NCBI GenBank assembly: GCA_943357175.1
Contig: CALRGE010000003.1
Coordinates: forward strand, 1-64,000
DNA length: 64,000 nt
DNA from: Candidatus Peribacteria bacterium
GTDB lineage: Bacteria > Patescibacteriota > Gracilibacteria > UBA1369 > 2-02-FULL-48-14
Reading direction: 5' to 3'
The notes under the pieces were generated by a model. The model had not been told where the DNA came from and ran no database searches. It saw only the letters and a list, made by a program, of their open reading frames with translations. The translations under genes and the position numbers were made by a program. This document shows positions 17,214 through 26,468 of the stretch, one piece after another. Numbering within the stretch: position 1 is the first letter of the stretch; every line of letters starts with the position of its first letter.

Positions 17214-17779
17214 TTTTTCAGTGAATTTACATACCTTGCGAGAATATCTACTTCAATATTTACCTTATCACCAGCTTTTAAAAACTTCAAATTCGTATTT
17301 TTTAATGTTTCAGGTATTAGAGAAATGAAAATTTTATCACTTTTTCGATTTTGAACAGTTAAGCTTACACCATTTACAGTAATTGACGCTTTATCTGGAA
17401 AGAATTTAATATATTTTTTTTCGATTTTTAAAGATAAAACTTCGCCCGACTGAATTACTTCTGCAAGTGAATCAACATGACCTGTAACAATATGTCCTGA
17501 TATAAAATCAGTTGCTCTTAAAGAAGGCTCAAGATTTACAAATGATCCAATCTCAACGAATCCCAAATTAGAAGTTTCATATGTCTCTTTAACTAAAGAA
17601 ACAGAAAATTCCTTGTTCTTGTATTTCTCGACTGTAAGGCATGTTCCATTAACACAAATACTCTCTCCTCTAGAGAAAAAAGATTTATTTAGCGTAGTTT
17701 TAATATCTAAGACAAGTAAATTTTTATTTTTTTTTACATTTTTTATTTTCGCCATCTCTTTAACTATACCTGTAAACAT
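17210..17779 (-). CDS. ribE: Riboflavin synthase, alpha chain
   Basis: 189 residues with two tandem lumazine-binding barrels: MFTGIVKE, then VNGTCLTVE in the first, and SGHIVTGHVDS followed by ITVNGVSLTVQ in the second. It dismutates two ribityllumazines to riboflavin and a pyrimidine returned to RibH. It heads the minus-strand ribE-ribH-pgk transcript. No FMN riboswitch was recognised in the 82 bases between it and ssb. RibBA and RibD are encoded about 38 kb away at 55228-57421. Confidence 0.95.
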   Translation of the reverse strand: MFTGIVKEMAKIKNVKKNKNLLVLDIKTTLNKSFFSRGESICVNGTCLTVEKYKNKEFSVSLVKETYETSNLGFVEIGSFVNLEPSLRATDFISGHIVTGHVDSLAEVIQSGEVLSLKIEKKYIKFFPDKASITVNGVSLTVQNRKSDKIFISLIPETLKNTNLKFLKAGDKVNIEVDILARYVNSLKK

Positions 17780-17861
17780 TGATGAAATTATTTAAGGAAA
17801 ATTTCAGGACTAATTCAGATCTCTATGGGAAAACTATATTGTATTCTCTAACCCAATTTAT

Positions 17862-18233
17862 ATGAGAAGCGTCAATAAAGTAACACTTTTAGGTCATATA
17901 GTAAATGATCCTGAATTAAAGAAAACAAAAAACGGTAAATCCGTTTCAAGTTTTTCAATCGCCACAAACAATGAGTGGAACGATGCGGATGGAAATCCAA
18001 AGCGAAGCGCTGATTTTCACAGGATAGTAACCTGGGACAAGCTGGCCGAGATAGCAGTGAAGCATCTAAGAAAAGGTTTTCCTGTTTACCTTGAAGGTCG
18101 ACTAACAAATCGTAGCTATGAAGGCAAAGATAAGGTTCAATATTTTATTACAGAAATTGTTGCATCAAACATTCATATCCTTAAATGGGAAACTGAAAAG
18201 AAAGAAATGGAAACCCTTGAGCTTGCAGCTTAA
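17862..18233 (+). CDS. ssb: Single-stranded DNA-binding protein
   Basis: 123 residues forming one OB-fold: VNKVTLLGHIVNDPEL, VSSFSIATNNEW, FHRIVTWDKLAEIA, and GFPVYLEGRLTNRSYEGKD. It lacks the long disordered tail and the acidic DDDIPF-type tip that recruits partners in E. coli, ending instead in METLELAA. A second, longer SSB may exist elsewhere. It is divergent from ribE. Confidence 0.92.
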   Translation: MRSVNKVTLLGHIVNDPELKKTKNGKSVSSFSIATNNEWNDADGNPKRSADFHRIVTWDKLAEIAVKHLRKGFPVYLEGRLTNRSYEGKDKVQYFITEIVASNIHILKWETEKKEMETLELAA

Positions 18234-18256
18234 TAAAAATCCATTAGAGTATTAAT

Positions 18257-19159
18257 GTGCACAAGCCATTTCTAACAGTAATAATCCCAACATTTAACAG
18301 GAGCACCTGCCTTGAACTTTGTTTAGAACGATTATTCTCTCAAAATTTATCAAAGGACAGTTTTGAAATAATTGTTGTGAATGATGGAAGCACTGATGAT
18401 ACAGAAAATGTATTAAAAAAATTTAAACAGAGAGAAAACTTTAGATACTTTCATCAGAAAAATTCAGGGCAGGGAAATGCTAGAAACTTTGCGATTAATC
18501 ATGCTGAAGGACAAGTAATTTTATTTATAGGCGATGACATTTATGCAGAAGAGGGTTTTTTACAAAAACATGTCGATTTTCACTTAGATAATCCACAAAT
18601 AAATTATTCCTGTTTAGGTAGGATAGAATGGTTTCCTGAGAATCAAATTACTTCTTTTATGGAATGGTTAACAAATGGTGGCCCACAATTTGCTTATCAG
18701 AAACTTATAGATTCGAAGGAAGCTAGTTTTTGGTATTTTTATACCTCAAATATTTCGATCAAGAAGGAAATACTTTTAAATGAAAAATTCGATCCTGATT
18801 TCAAATCATATGGATGGGAAGATATTGAACTTGCATATAGATTAAAAAATAAATTTGATTTAAAAATAATCTATAAATCAAATATCCTAGCATATCATGA
18901 TCATCAAATATCTGAAGACTCATTAAAAAAAAGAATGATATCAATTGGAAAGTCAGCGAAAATTTTTGAATATAAAGCCAAAAATCTTAATGTGGTTCCA
19001 AAAGGTATTAAATTAGTACTTTTGACTTTAATATCATCTCGAATCAGTCTATTATTTCTATGGATTTTGAAATATCTTATAAATAATCCATTTCAAAAAT
19101 ATTACTGGTATGCGCTTTCAAAACGTTACTTTTTAATCGGTCTAAAAAATGTTAAATAA
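18257..19159 (+). CDS. Family 2 glycosyltransferase
   Basis: 300 residues; GTG start. GT-A fold: TVIIPTFNRSTCLELCL (7-23), VVNDGSTDDTE (nucleotide-sugar site), NSGQGNARNFAI, the DxD-type metal site in FIGDDIY, and the late GWEDIELAYRL motif with the catalytic acid. A hydrophobic stretch near 253-271 may attach it to the membrane. It begins a group with a solute-binding lipoprotein and an O-antigen-ligase-like protein, suggesting cell-surface polysaccharide work. The sugar is unknown. Confidence 0.88.
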   Translation: MHKPFLTVIIPTFNRSTCLELCLERLFSQNLSKDSFEIIVVNDGSTDDTENVLKKFKQRENFRYFHQKNSGQGNARNFAINHAEGQVILFIGDDIYAEEGFLQKHVDFHLDNPQINYSCLGRIEWFPENQITSFMEWLTNGGPQFAYQKLIDSKEASFWYFYTSNISIKKEILLNEKFDPDFKSYGWEDIELAYRLKNKFDLKIIYKSNILAYHDHQISEDSLKKRMISIGKSAKIFEYKAKNLNVVPKGIKLVLLTLISSRISLLFLWILKYLINNPFQKYYWYALSKRYFLIGLKNVK

Positions 19160-20531
19160 AAAATATATTGTAGCCTTAATTATATTTCCAATTGTCTTTA
19201 CGGCATGTTTAAGAAAACAAGAGGTTCAAGTAGTAAAAAATGAAGCGATAACACTCACATTTTATGGACTTTTTGATAATGAAGATCTATATGCACCAAT
19301 AATAAAGGCATTTGAAACTGAAAATAAAACTGTTTCAATAATCTATAAAAAATTCACAGATCCAGAATCATATTTAACATTAATTGTTAATGAACTTGCA
19401 GAGGGGAAAGGCCCAGATATTTTCATGTTACACAACACTTGGTTCCCTGATAATTATAAAAAACTTAAAGCATCTCCGTCAACTATTGTAACACCAGAAA
19501 CATTTAGAACTGCATTTGTTCAGGTGGCTGCAGATGACATGATTATACCTGATGCAAATAATGTTGAACAGGTATATGGAGCACCAATTTATGTTGATAC
19601 ATTGGCTTTATATTACAATCAAGATCAACTTAATGATGCCGTGCCAGAACGAGGCAAACCTGCAAGTACATGGGATGGAATAGTTTCAGATGTGACTAAA
19701 TTAAATAAACAAGATAATAGTTATGAGAGATTTAAGAGGTCAGGAATTGCAATGGGAAGAAGTGATAATATTTTACGTTCATTTGATATTCTCATGCTTC
19801 TGTTCTTACAAAATAAAGTAAATTTTTATACATCAGATTTGAGGAATGTAGATTTTGAAAATGATACTAATGCAGTTACAGCATTAGATCTTTATTCAAG
19901 TTTCGGTTTGCCAAGTAAGAGCAATTATAGTTGGAATAAATATATTTCTGACGCAGATTCTTCAGAGAAAGAAATTACAACCTTTGCGAAGGGTAAAGTA
20001 TCAATGATTTTTGGTTACTCATACACATATGAAGATATATTAAATGAAATTTCAAGGTTAAAAGCCTTGGGAGAAGAAACAATAGATGTAAACTCAATTC
20101 AAATTCAAGAAGTGCCACAAATGTTTGAGCCATCAGCATCTGCTGAAACAAGAAAAACATATGCCAGTTATTTTGCTCCAGTCGTTGCTAGGACATCTGC
20201 AAACTCAGATATGGCATGGAAATTTATTGCTACAATGGTGTCAGAAACAAATCAAATATATTTAAATGAGAATACCCACAGGCCATCTGGTCGCAGGAGC
20301 TTGATTGCATCTCAATCTGAAGATCCAATTTACGGGGCTTTTGCAGATCAAGTTGGCTATGCACAAAGCATACCAATGTATAATTTTTACAAATACAAAA
20401 CAGTATTTTTAAATGCCATTTCTGAGATATTAACAACAGCTGATACCGCAAAAGTAATTAAACAAGTGGCTGAAGAAATTCAAAACTTGATTCCAGTTAA
20501 TGGCATAAAACCAGTATTAAAAATTGAGTGA
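19149..20531 (+). CDS. Family 1 extracellular solute-binding lipoprotein
   Basis: 460 residues. A signal peptide ends in the lipobox VFTAC (Cys at about residue 19), so the protein should be lipid-anchored outside the membrane. The SBP_bac_1 (sugar-binding) pattern is visible in LTFYGLFDNEDLYAPIIKAFE, GKGPDIFMLHNTW and PIYVDTLALYYNQ, and late in APVVARTSANSDMAWKFI. No permease or ATPase is adjacent. The start overlaps the glycosyltransferase stop by 11 bases. Confidence 0.85.
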   Translation: MLNKKYIVALIIFPIVFTACLRKQEVQVVKNEAITLTFYGLFDNEDLYAPIIKAFETENKTVSIIYKKFTDPESYLTLIVNELAEGKGPDIFMLHNTWFPDNYKKLKASPSTIVTPETFRTAFVQVAADDMIIPDANNVEQVYGAPIYVDTLALYYNQDQLNDAVPERGKPASTWDGIVSDVTKLNKQDNSYERFKRSGIAMGRSDNILRSFDILMLLFLQNKVNFYTSDLRNVDFENDTNAVTALDLYSSFGLPSKSNYSWNKYISDADSSEKEITTFAKGKVSMIFGYSYTYEDILNEISRLKALGEETIDVNSIQIQEVPQMFEPSASAETRKTYASYFAPVVARTSANSDMAWKFIATMVSETNQIYLNENTHRPSGRRSLIASQSEDPIYGAFADQVGYAQSIPMYNFYKYKTVFLNAISEILTTADTAKVIKQVAEEIQNLIPVNGIKPVLKIE

Positions 20532-21843
20532 AATATTAAATAAAATTCAAAAGTTTTTATTATCACTTTTAATTGTATGCCTACCGTTTCAGATAAATAC
20601 TTTAATTTATCAAAGTGACTGGGGAGGTGGAATTTTCAATCCATACACAAGCATTAATCTAACTTTTACTGAGGTTTTATTGTATTTAGTGACAATCTTT
20701 TTTTTAATTAGTTCATATTTAGAAAAAAAGAAAATTACATATGGAGAAAAAAGTTTTTTTCTTGTTCTATTAATAATAATATCAACATTTTTATTGTCAC
20801 TACTAAATAGCGACTTTAACGATGCAAAATTAAAACTTTTATTATCTATTAAACTCTTTGATATACTCATTTTCTATATCCTGATTGTCAATAAAATCTT
20901 AGCAATCAAGGAGCTAATAACCGTCTTGGTTTTCAGTATGGGATTCCAAGCAATAATTGGAATCTTACAGTTTAGTTTGCAATCAGATCTGAATCTAACA
21001 TTTTTAGGTGAAAATATTTTAAATAAATTTAATCCGCAAGTTGCAAAATTTTATTATCAAGAAACAGCAATTTTAAGATCATATGGAACATTTCCACACC
21101 CAAATATATTTGGAGCATATCTCTTAATTTCAATTCTACTATTATTAGTGATTTGGAAAGAACTTAAAATATACAAAAAATATCCTTTGTTGTTTTTAAT
21201 TTTAACAGCAATTCTATTAACATTTTCTAGATCAACAATACTCGCATCATTAATCAGCTTATTTGTTTTACTATATTGGTATTTAAATGAACTTAAAATT
21301 AAAAATAGGTTAAGATTTTTAATAATTTTCGGCTTATTATTAAGTCAAATTCTATTCCTTTGGACATATAGAATTCTAAGTACATTTACTGATAATTCAA
21401 TATCTGAAAGATTGGAAGGATATAAAGATGCAATCTCAATTTTCCTTAAATATCCCACCGGTGTTGGATTTAATTTATCAACACAGTATCTAGATATATC
21501 TACATTAAAAAACTATCTTCCATGGGAATATCAGCCACCACACAATATTTATTTATTAATTTTAGCTGAGACAGGCTTTATTGGAAGCCTTGTTTTCATT
21601 TTTTCAGTATTCTTCGTAATTCACAAAATAACATTAAAAAGGAAAAAATTATTGGATACATCACAAACAATTAACTGGAGAATTTTTCTATGTATATTTC
21701 TATCGTTACTTATTATAAGTTTCTTTGATCACTACCTCATAACACTTGAGCAGGGAAGATATCTATCCGTAATTTGTTATGCTATTTTTGCAATTTTTTA
21801 TAGTAAGAAAAAAAATATTGTAGCAATCAAGAAGGAAGGGTAG
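20524..21843 (+). CDS. O-antigen ligase/polymerase-like (Wzy_C) membrane protein
   Basis: 439 residues with about 11 membrane helices. The Wzy_C core is visible: TFPHPNIFGAYLL, LLTFSRSTILAS, YPTGVGFN, then the outside loop ending PPHNIYLLILAETGFIGSL with the typical H-N-x-Y-L motif. Members polymerise or ligate surface glycans. Start is a TTG overlapping the previous stop (TTGAGTGA); no internal ATG would keep the first helices. The 3' end overlaps convergent fmt by 17 bases. Confidence 0.82.
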   Translation: MSEILNKIQKFLLSLLIVCLPFQINTLIYQSDWGGGIFNPYTSINLTFTEVLLYLVTIFFLISSYLEKKKITYGEKSFFLVLLIIISTFLLSLLNSDFNDAKLKLLLSIKLFDILIFYILIVNKILAIKELITVLVFSMGFQAIIGILQFSLQSDLNLTFLGENILNKFNPQVAKFYYQETAILRSYGTFPHPNIFGAYLLISILLLLVIWKELKIYKKYPLLFLILTAILLTFSRSTILASLISLFVLLYWYLNELKIKNRLRFLIIFGLLLSQILFLWTYRILSTFTDNSISERLEGYKDAISIFLKYPTGVGFNLSTQYLDISTLKNYLPWEYQPPHNIYLLILAETGFIGSLVFIFSVFFVIHKITLKRKKLLDTSQTINWRIFLCIFLSLLIISFFDHYLITLEQGRYLSVICYAIFAIFYSKKKNIVAIKKEG

Positions 21844-22750
21844 TTCCACTAGATAATTTCTGACCTGAAATAAACTCTTTTGCCGATACGATATTTTTTG
21901 ATTCCAATTGTAGTGAACTTACTGAAACAGAACCATTTAAAGTACCAATTTTTATTGCTGAATTCTCACATTTTATTTCACCAGGTTTTAATACATCATC
22001 AGAAATACAAAGATCAATAATTTTTAATTTCAATTTATTGTAGCTAGTCCAAACACCTGGCCAAGGAGAATATGCCTTAAACATTGAGAAAATTTCAGAT
22101 GATGTCTTATTAAAGTCCAAATATGCATCATCTTTAGTGATTTTTTTTGTAAAAGTGGCAAGTTGATGATCTTGTTTGAATAAAATTACATCAGTATTAA
22201 TATTTACTAATTCATTTGGAACAATTTCAGCAGATAAATTTGCAATTTGTTCGTGTAAATCACCGGCTGTCCAATTCTCATTAATTTGAATTTTCTTCGT
22301 GCTAACAATTGGCCCGGCGTCCATTTCCTTCACCATCTTCATTATACAAATCCCAGTTTCTTTCTCTGAGTTTAGAATTGCCGCTTGAATAGGTGAAGCA
22401 CCTCTATATTTTGGGAGTAATGATGCATGAATATTTATAGGAGCAATTTTCGGTAAAGACAATAAGGCTTCAGGCAATATTTTCCCGTATGCAAAAGTTA
22501 AAAATATATCTGCCTTTAGTAAAGCTAATTTCTCTATTGATAAAGAATCTAGTTTTTCAGGCTGAAAGACCTCAATACCTAACTTTTCAGATAATAACTT
22601 TATTGGATTTTTCTTCAGTTCTAAACTTCTTCCTGCAGGTTTGTCAGGTTGAGTTACAATCATTAAAATTTTATACCTTGAATCCTTTGCTAAAGCACAT
22701 AATAATGGGGTTGCAATATCCGAACTGGAAAAAAATACAATTTTAATCAC
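21827..22750 (-). CDS. fmt: Methionyl-tRNA formyltransferase
   Basis: 307 residues. It formylates initiator Met-tRNA using 10-formyl-THF. The formyltransferase core shows NIHASLLPKYRGASPIQAAI with catalytic Asn/His, then the DAGPIV motif and VTQPDKPAGR in the N-terminal half. The C-terminal OB-like domain (about 200-307) is present. It is divergent from rbfA with 20 bases between starts. Confidence 0.95.
   Translation of the reverse strand: MIKIVFFSSSDIATPLLCALAKDSRYKILMIVTQPDKPAGRSLELKKNPIKLLSEKLGIEVFQPEKLDSLSIEKLALLKADIFLTFAYGKILPEALLSLPKIAPINIHASLLPKYRGASPIQAAILNSEKETGICIMKMVKEMDAGPIVSTKKIQINENWTAGDLHEQIANLSAEIVPNELVNINTDVILFKQDHQLATFTKKITKDDAYLDFNKTSSEIFSMFKAYSPWPGVWTSYNKLKLKIIDLCISDDVLKPGEIKCENSAIKIGTLNGSVSVSSLQLESKNIVSAKEFISGQKLSSGTTLPS
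22711..22741 (+). promoter_or_regulatory. Possible rbfA promoter inside the fmt 5' end
   Basis: TTGCAA (22711-22716), a 19-base spacer and TACAAT (22736-22741), 29 bases before the rbfA ATG. The spacer is longer than optimal, so this is tentative. Confidence 0.3.
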
Positions 22751-22770
22751 AAAAATAATTTACCAGAATT

Positions 22771-23097
22771 ATGAAAACAAAGCGAAAAGATCAAGTTACA
22801 GAATTAATTACCAGAGAGATCTCATTACTCCTGCCTAAACATATTAGAAGTGAGACTTATAGACTACTTTTTATTACACATGTTGAATTAAATTCAGATT
22901 CATCTCAGGTTAAGGTTTGGATCTCAGCACAAGAAAATATTGAATTATTGCAAAAAGAACTTAATTTTAAAGTTAGGGATATTCAATCTGAATTTAATAA
23001 GATGATTCATATGAAAGTAGTTCCTAAATTAGTATTGAAAGCAGATGAGAAAGATCCTGAGTTAGAAAGAGTAGAGAATTTACTAAACAAATTATAA
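22771..23097 (+). CDS. rbfA: 30S ribosome-binding factor A
   Basis: 108 residues, KH-like fold. Conserved points are QVTELITREISLLL (helix 1), LLFITHVELNSDSSQVKVWIS, and the C-terminal PKLVLKADEKDPELERVENLL. RbfA binds the 30S subunit during 16S rRNA maturation. A small membrane protein follows after one base. Confidence 0.88.
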   Translation: MKTKRKDQVTELITREISLLLPKHIRSETYRLLFITHVELNSDSSQVKVWISAQENIELLQKELNFKVRDIQSEFNKMIHMKVVPKLVLKADEKDPELERVENLLNKL

Positions 23098-23098
23098 A

Positions 23099-23494
23099 TT
23101 GCATACATTAAATACGGGGCATCATAAAGTTTTATATGTTATCAGCATTGCAACAATTATAAGTTGGCTTTCTTGGATTTTGGTTATCATGAATCTGGAC
23201 CCTTACACTTCAACTGGAATGGGGTTAGGCTTATTTTTTATTAGTTTAACACTTGCATTAATAGGCACTTTTACGCTAATTCTCTTCTTCTTAAAAAAAC
23301 TACGAAACCAGAATGAAGTTTACATAAAACATGTGATGATCTCACTGCGACAGGGAATATTACTCTCAATGTCAACAACTATCTGTTTAAGCTTCTTAAT
23401 GTTAGGTTTACTAAGAATCTGGAATGGATTATTGATTGTAATAATAATCACATTACTTGAATTTTATTTAAGCGGGAAAGACGAATTAAATTGA
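23099..23494 (+). CDS. Hypothetical four-helix membrane protein
   Basis: 131 residues, TTG start one base after rbfA. Four hydrophobic helices (about 12-31, 42-66, 84-104, 106-124) with a short polar loop RNQNEVYIKHV between 2 and 3. I do not recognise the family; similar small proteins of unknown role sit next to housekeeping genes in CPR genomes. The 3' end overlaps convergent lepB by 9 bases. Confidence 0.65.
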   Translation: MHTLNTGHHKVLYVISIATIISWLSWILVIMNLDPYTSTGMGLGLFFISLTLALIGTFTLILFFLKKLRNQNEVYIKHVMISLRQGILLSMSTTICLSFLMLGLLRIWNGLLIVIIITLLEFYLSGKDELN

Positions 23495-24151
23495 ATAATC
23501 AGGATTAGAAATCCATCTAATATGAGTCAATGGGAAGACTACAATCTTAACCTCTCCTTGAATATAATCGAAATCTAAATATGGTGAAGATTCTGTATTA
23601 CAGCCCAATTGATTAAAACATCTTCTTGAGTCAGAGCTCTTATTTCTATTATCACCCAATAAAAAATATTTATCATCGGGAACTTCATACTCTTGTTCTA
23701 TAGTTCGATATGTATAAGTTTTACCAAGGTTATCCTCATTAAGATAATCTTCATCCAATTTTTGGTAATCACCTTGTGCATCCATAAGATAAACAAATCC
23801 ATTGGCAATCTTTATTTTATCTCCAGGTTCTCCAATTACACGTTTAATATAGTATTCACCTTCAGTAAGACCAGGTGCTTGAAACACTAAAATATCTCCT
23901 CTATTAATCTCTCCGGGTCTCCATCCAAAAAGTGAAATAACAGAAAATTTCGAAACTAAAATATATTCTCCATCACCGTTGTAACATTCATCATTATAAA
24001 TATTAAATGTATTACACATTGATGGCCCATGAACTCTAAAAGGAGCAAAAATATAGAGCCTGATAACTTGAACTAGTAGAAATACAACAACAACATCAGT
24101 GATGACATCTATAAGAAATCTCTTTATTGTGAATTCAGTATTTTTCTTCAT
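23486..24151 (-). CDS. lepB: Signal peptidase I
   Basis: 221 residues. An N-terminal membrane helix (about 15-36) is followed by the outside catalytic domain: catalytic Ser44 in HGPSM, general-base Lys103 in YYIKRVIGEPGD, and GDNRNKSSDSR (box D/E). Four cysteines flank the site (C46, C56 and the pair in RRCFNQLGC), so disulfides are possible; this is unusual for bacterial LepB. It cleaves signal peptides of exported proteins such as those in this window. It is divergent from the PH-domain protein. Confidence 0.93.
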   Translation of the reverse strand: MKKNTEFTIKRFLIDVITDVVVVFLLVQVIRLYIFAPFRVHGPSMCNTFNIYNDECYNGDGEYILVSKFSVISLFGWRPGEINRGDILVFQAPGLTEGEYYIKRVIGEPGDKIKIANGFVYLMDAQGDYQKLDEDYLNEDNLGKTYTYRTIEQEYEVPDDKYFLLGDNRNKSSDSRRCFNQLGCNTESSPYLDFDYIQGEVKIVVFPLTHIRWISNPDYSI

Positions 24152-24163
24152 AATATTTTATGC

Positions 24164-24193
24164 TTGCCAGAAGAGGATACCAGCAAATATAAT
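24164..24193 (+). promoter_or_regulatory. Promoter of the PH-domain gene and gatB
   Basis: TTGCCA (24164-24169), an 18-base spacer and a perfect TATAAT (24188-24193). The ATG at 24203 begins 10 bases after the -10 box, where transcription should start, so the mRNA is probably leaderless. Confidence 0.55.
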
Positions 24194-24202
24194 TAAATAA
24201 AT

Positions 24203-24754
24203 ATGATTATCGCAGAAATAGTATTCAGAAGTTTGCTTGGCAAGGGTGAGACGATACACTATGTGGCTCACTCACATCCTTTTACAATATATCCAGATTT
24301 ATTTCGAATAATGTTTTTTGGTATTTTAATTCCGTTAGGATTCTACCTATTAATTCCACCATTTTTATATTTATGGATAGCATGGGGAGCAGTTGGCAGC
24401 TTGTTATTCCTATATAGATTATCAGTTTGGTATCAAGATGTATGGTTAATCACAAACCATGGAATTATTGATCATGAATGGAAAACATTTTTTACAAAAA
24501 CAACAACAAGAATTGAATATGATTTTATAGAGGGTATTTCCAACGAAATTTCGGGTTTCTGGCCAACAATACTTGGATATGGCAATATAAAAATAGAACA
24601 CATGAGCGGTTCAATTATCACATTAAAAAATATTACGTCACCTAGAAAAGTTGAGTCAAAAGTTATGAACCGTCACCAGGAATATCATAATAATCAAAAA
24701 TTTAAAGATCACCAGAATTTAAAAGATTTAATTACTAAAATGATAAGATCATAA
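24203..24754 (+). CDS. Membrane-anchored bacterial PH-domain (YdbS/DUF304-like) protein
   Basis: 183 residues. Polar N-terminus with GETIHYVAHSHPFT, two membrane helices (about 35-53, 55-72), then a PH-like beta domain: WYQDVWLITNHGIIDHEW, RIEYDFIEGIS, GYGNIKIEHMSGSIITLKNI. The order helices then beta-barrel with a V-T-N-x-R/G-I-type start is that of bPH_2 proteins. The role is unknown. One base before gatB. Confidence 0.7.
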   Translation: MIIAEIVFRSLLGKGETIHYVAHSHPFTIYPDLFRIMFFGILIPLGFYLLIPPFLYLWIAWGAVGSLLFLYRLSVWYQDVWLITNHGIIDHEWKTFFTKTTTRIEYDFIEGISNEISGFWPTILGYGNIKIEHMSGSIITLKNITSPRKVESKVMNRHQEYHNNQKFKDHQNLKDLITKMIRS

Positions 24755-24755
24755 T

Positions 24756-26192
24756 ATGACTAAATTCGAAACAGTAATCGGTTTGGAAATTCACGCTCAG
24801 TTATCAACAAAAACTAAGCTTTTTTGTTCTTGTGACAATGATTCATTTAATAAAGAGGCAAATACTAATGTTTGCCCTATTTGTATGGGTTTTCCAGGAA
24901 TGTTGCCTGTTACAAATAAAGAAGCACTTGAGAAAGGATTAATTGCATCATTAGCATTAGAGTGCACAATTAATAAAGATTCTAAATTTGATAGAAAAAA
25001 TTATTTTTACCCGGATCTTCCAAATGGTTTTCAAATATCACAATTTGATCAGCCACTTGGAGTTCATGGCAACTTAAAAATTATTCTAAACGGTGAGAAG
25101 AAAAATATTAGAATCACTCGACTACATTTAGAAAATGATGCAGGAAAATTAAGCCATGAGGCTTCAGGTACATTGCTCGATTTTAACAGATCAGGTACAC
25201 CACTTGCTGAAATTGTTTCTGAACCAGATATAAGAACAGCTGAGGAAGCAAGAATATACGCAGAAACAATGCATAAGTTATTAAGATATTCAGGAGCTTC
25301 TGATGCAGATATGGAAAAGGGAATGATGAGATTTGATGCCAGCGTTTCAATTAGACCAATGGGTGAAACCAAATTATATCCAAGAGCTGAGATAAAAAAT
25401 TTAAATTCATTTAGATCACTTGAATCTGCAATTAATTATGAGGTTAAAAGACAAATTGAATTATGGGAATCTGGTAAAGCACATGCAACAGAAGTAACAG
25501 TAGGTTGGGATGAAGAGAAACAGATGACCAAAATTCTACGTGAAAAAGAAAGTGCAGCTGATTATAGATATTTTCCTGAGCCTGATTTGCCACCACTTTT
25601 TGCAAGTGATGAGCTTATCGCAAAATGCAAAGCAATGATTCCAGAATTGCCGACAGAAAAATTTGAAAGATTAATCAATGATTATAAAGTTTCTGAATCA
25701 GATGCAAAGTTTTACATTGAAGATTTAGGTCTTTCTAACTTCTTTGAGGAATGTGCTAAGAAATCAAAAAATCCAGCACTTTCAAATTCATTCGTACTAT
25801 CAATTTTAATGAGTAAATTAAATGAAGTAGAACAAAAACTTTCAGATACTAAAATTACAGCTACGGATTTAGCTGATTTAATTTTGTTAATTGATTCAGG
25901 AACAATTTCAAATAACGTAGCTAAAAGTACAATTTTAGATGAAATGATTTCCACAGGCGATAAGCCAGAAAACATTATTAAAAAACTAGGTCTAACACAA
26001 ATAAGTGATACTTCTGAAATTGAGGATTTCTGTAAAAAAGCAATGGAGGCAAATCCTAAGGCTGTTGCTGACATAAAGGCTGGTCAAGGAAAGGCAATGG
26101 GCGCACTTGTTGGAGGAGTTATTAAAATTAGTGGTGGCAAGGCAAATCCAAAAATGGTAAATGACATTTTGAATAAACTTCTGTTACAATAG
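24756..26192 (+). CDS. gatB: Asp-tRNA(Asn)/Glu-tRNA(Gln) amidotransferase subunit B
   Basis: 478 residues, full length. GLEIHAQLSTKTKLFCSC (cradle domain with a Cys pair completed by NVCPICMGFPG, the zinc site), YFYPDLPNGFQISQFDQP, DFNRSGTPLAEIVSEPD, and the C-terminal YqeY-like helical tail (about 330-478) that holds tRNA. It converts misacylated Glu-tRNA(Gln) with GatA and GatC, which are not in this window. A lone YqeY homologue is at 42134-42580. Confidence 0.96.
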   Translation: MTKFETVIGLEIHAQLSTKTKLFCSCDNDSFNKEANTNVCPICMGFPGMLPVTNKEALEKGLIASLALECTINKDSKFDRKNYFYPDLPNGFQISQFDQPLGVHGNLKIILNGEKKNIRITRLHLENDAGKLSHEASGTLLDFNRSGTPLAEIVSEPDIRTAEEARIYAETMHKLLRYSGASDADMEKGMMRFDASVSIRPMGETKLYPRAEIKNLNSFRSLESAINYEVKRQIELWESGKAHATEVTVGWDEEKQMTKILREKESAADYRYFPEPDLPPLFASDELIAKCKAMIPELPTEKFERLINDYKVSESDAKFYIEDLGLSNFFEECAKKSKNPALSNSFVLSILMSKLNEVEQKLSDTKITATDLADLILLIDSGTISNNVAKSTILDEMISTGDKPENIIKKLGLTQISDTSEIEDFCKKAMEANPKAVADIKAGQGKAMGALVGGVIKISGGKANPKMVNDILNKLLLQ

Positions 26193-26213
26193 AATCATTA
26201 ATAACCACTCGCC

Positions 26214-26468
26214 ATGGAAACAATCAATATCTTATATTTAACACTTTCAGTTTGTGTAGCTTTACTAACAATTTTCTTATCTATAACATTAATTTATTTA
26301 ATGTTTATTTTAAGAGATGTAAGCAAGGCAATTGATAGCGCAAAAGATGCCATCGAAAAAGTAAATGAATACATCACAAGACCGATTCTTATGACAAAAT
26401 CAGTAATTGAATTTATCATGCCATTTATAAATCACGCAGAAGAGAAAATTAGCGGGAAGAAAAAATAG
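26214..26468 (+). CDS. Small single-pass membrane protein with amphipathic tail
   Basis: 84 residues: one N-terminal helix (about 6-32), then SKAIDSAKDAIEKVNEYITR, a probable coiled or amphipathic segment, and a basic end (ISGKKK). The layout resembles DUF948-type proteins but the match is weak. 21 bases after gatB; 3' end overlaps the convergent glycosyltransferase by 20 bases. Confidence 0.55.
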   Translation: METINILYLTLSVCVALLTIFLSITLIYLMFILRDVSKAIDSAKDAIEKVNEYITRPILMTKSVIEFIMPFINHAEEKISGKKK

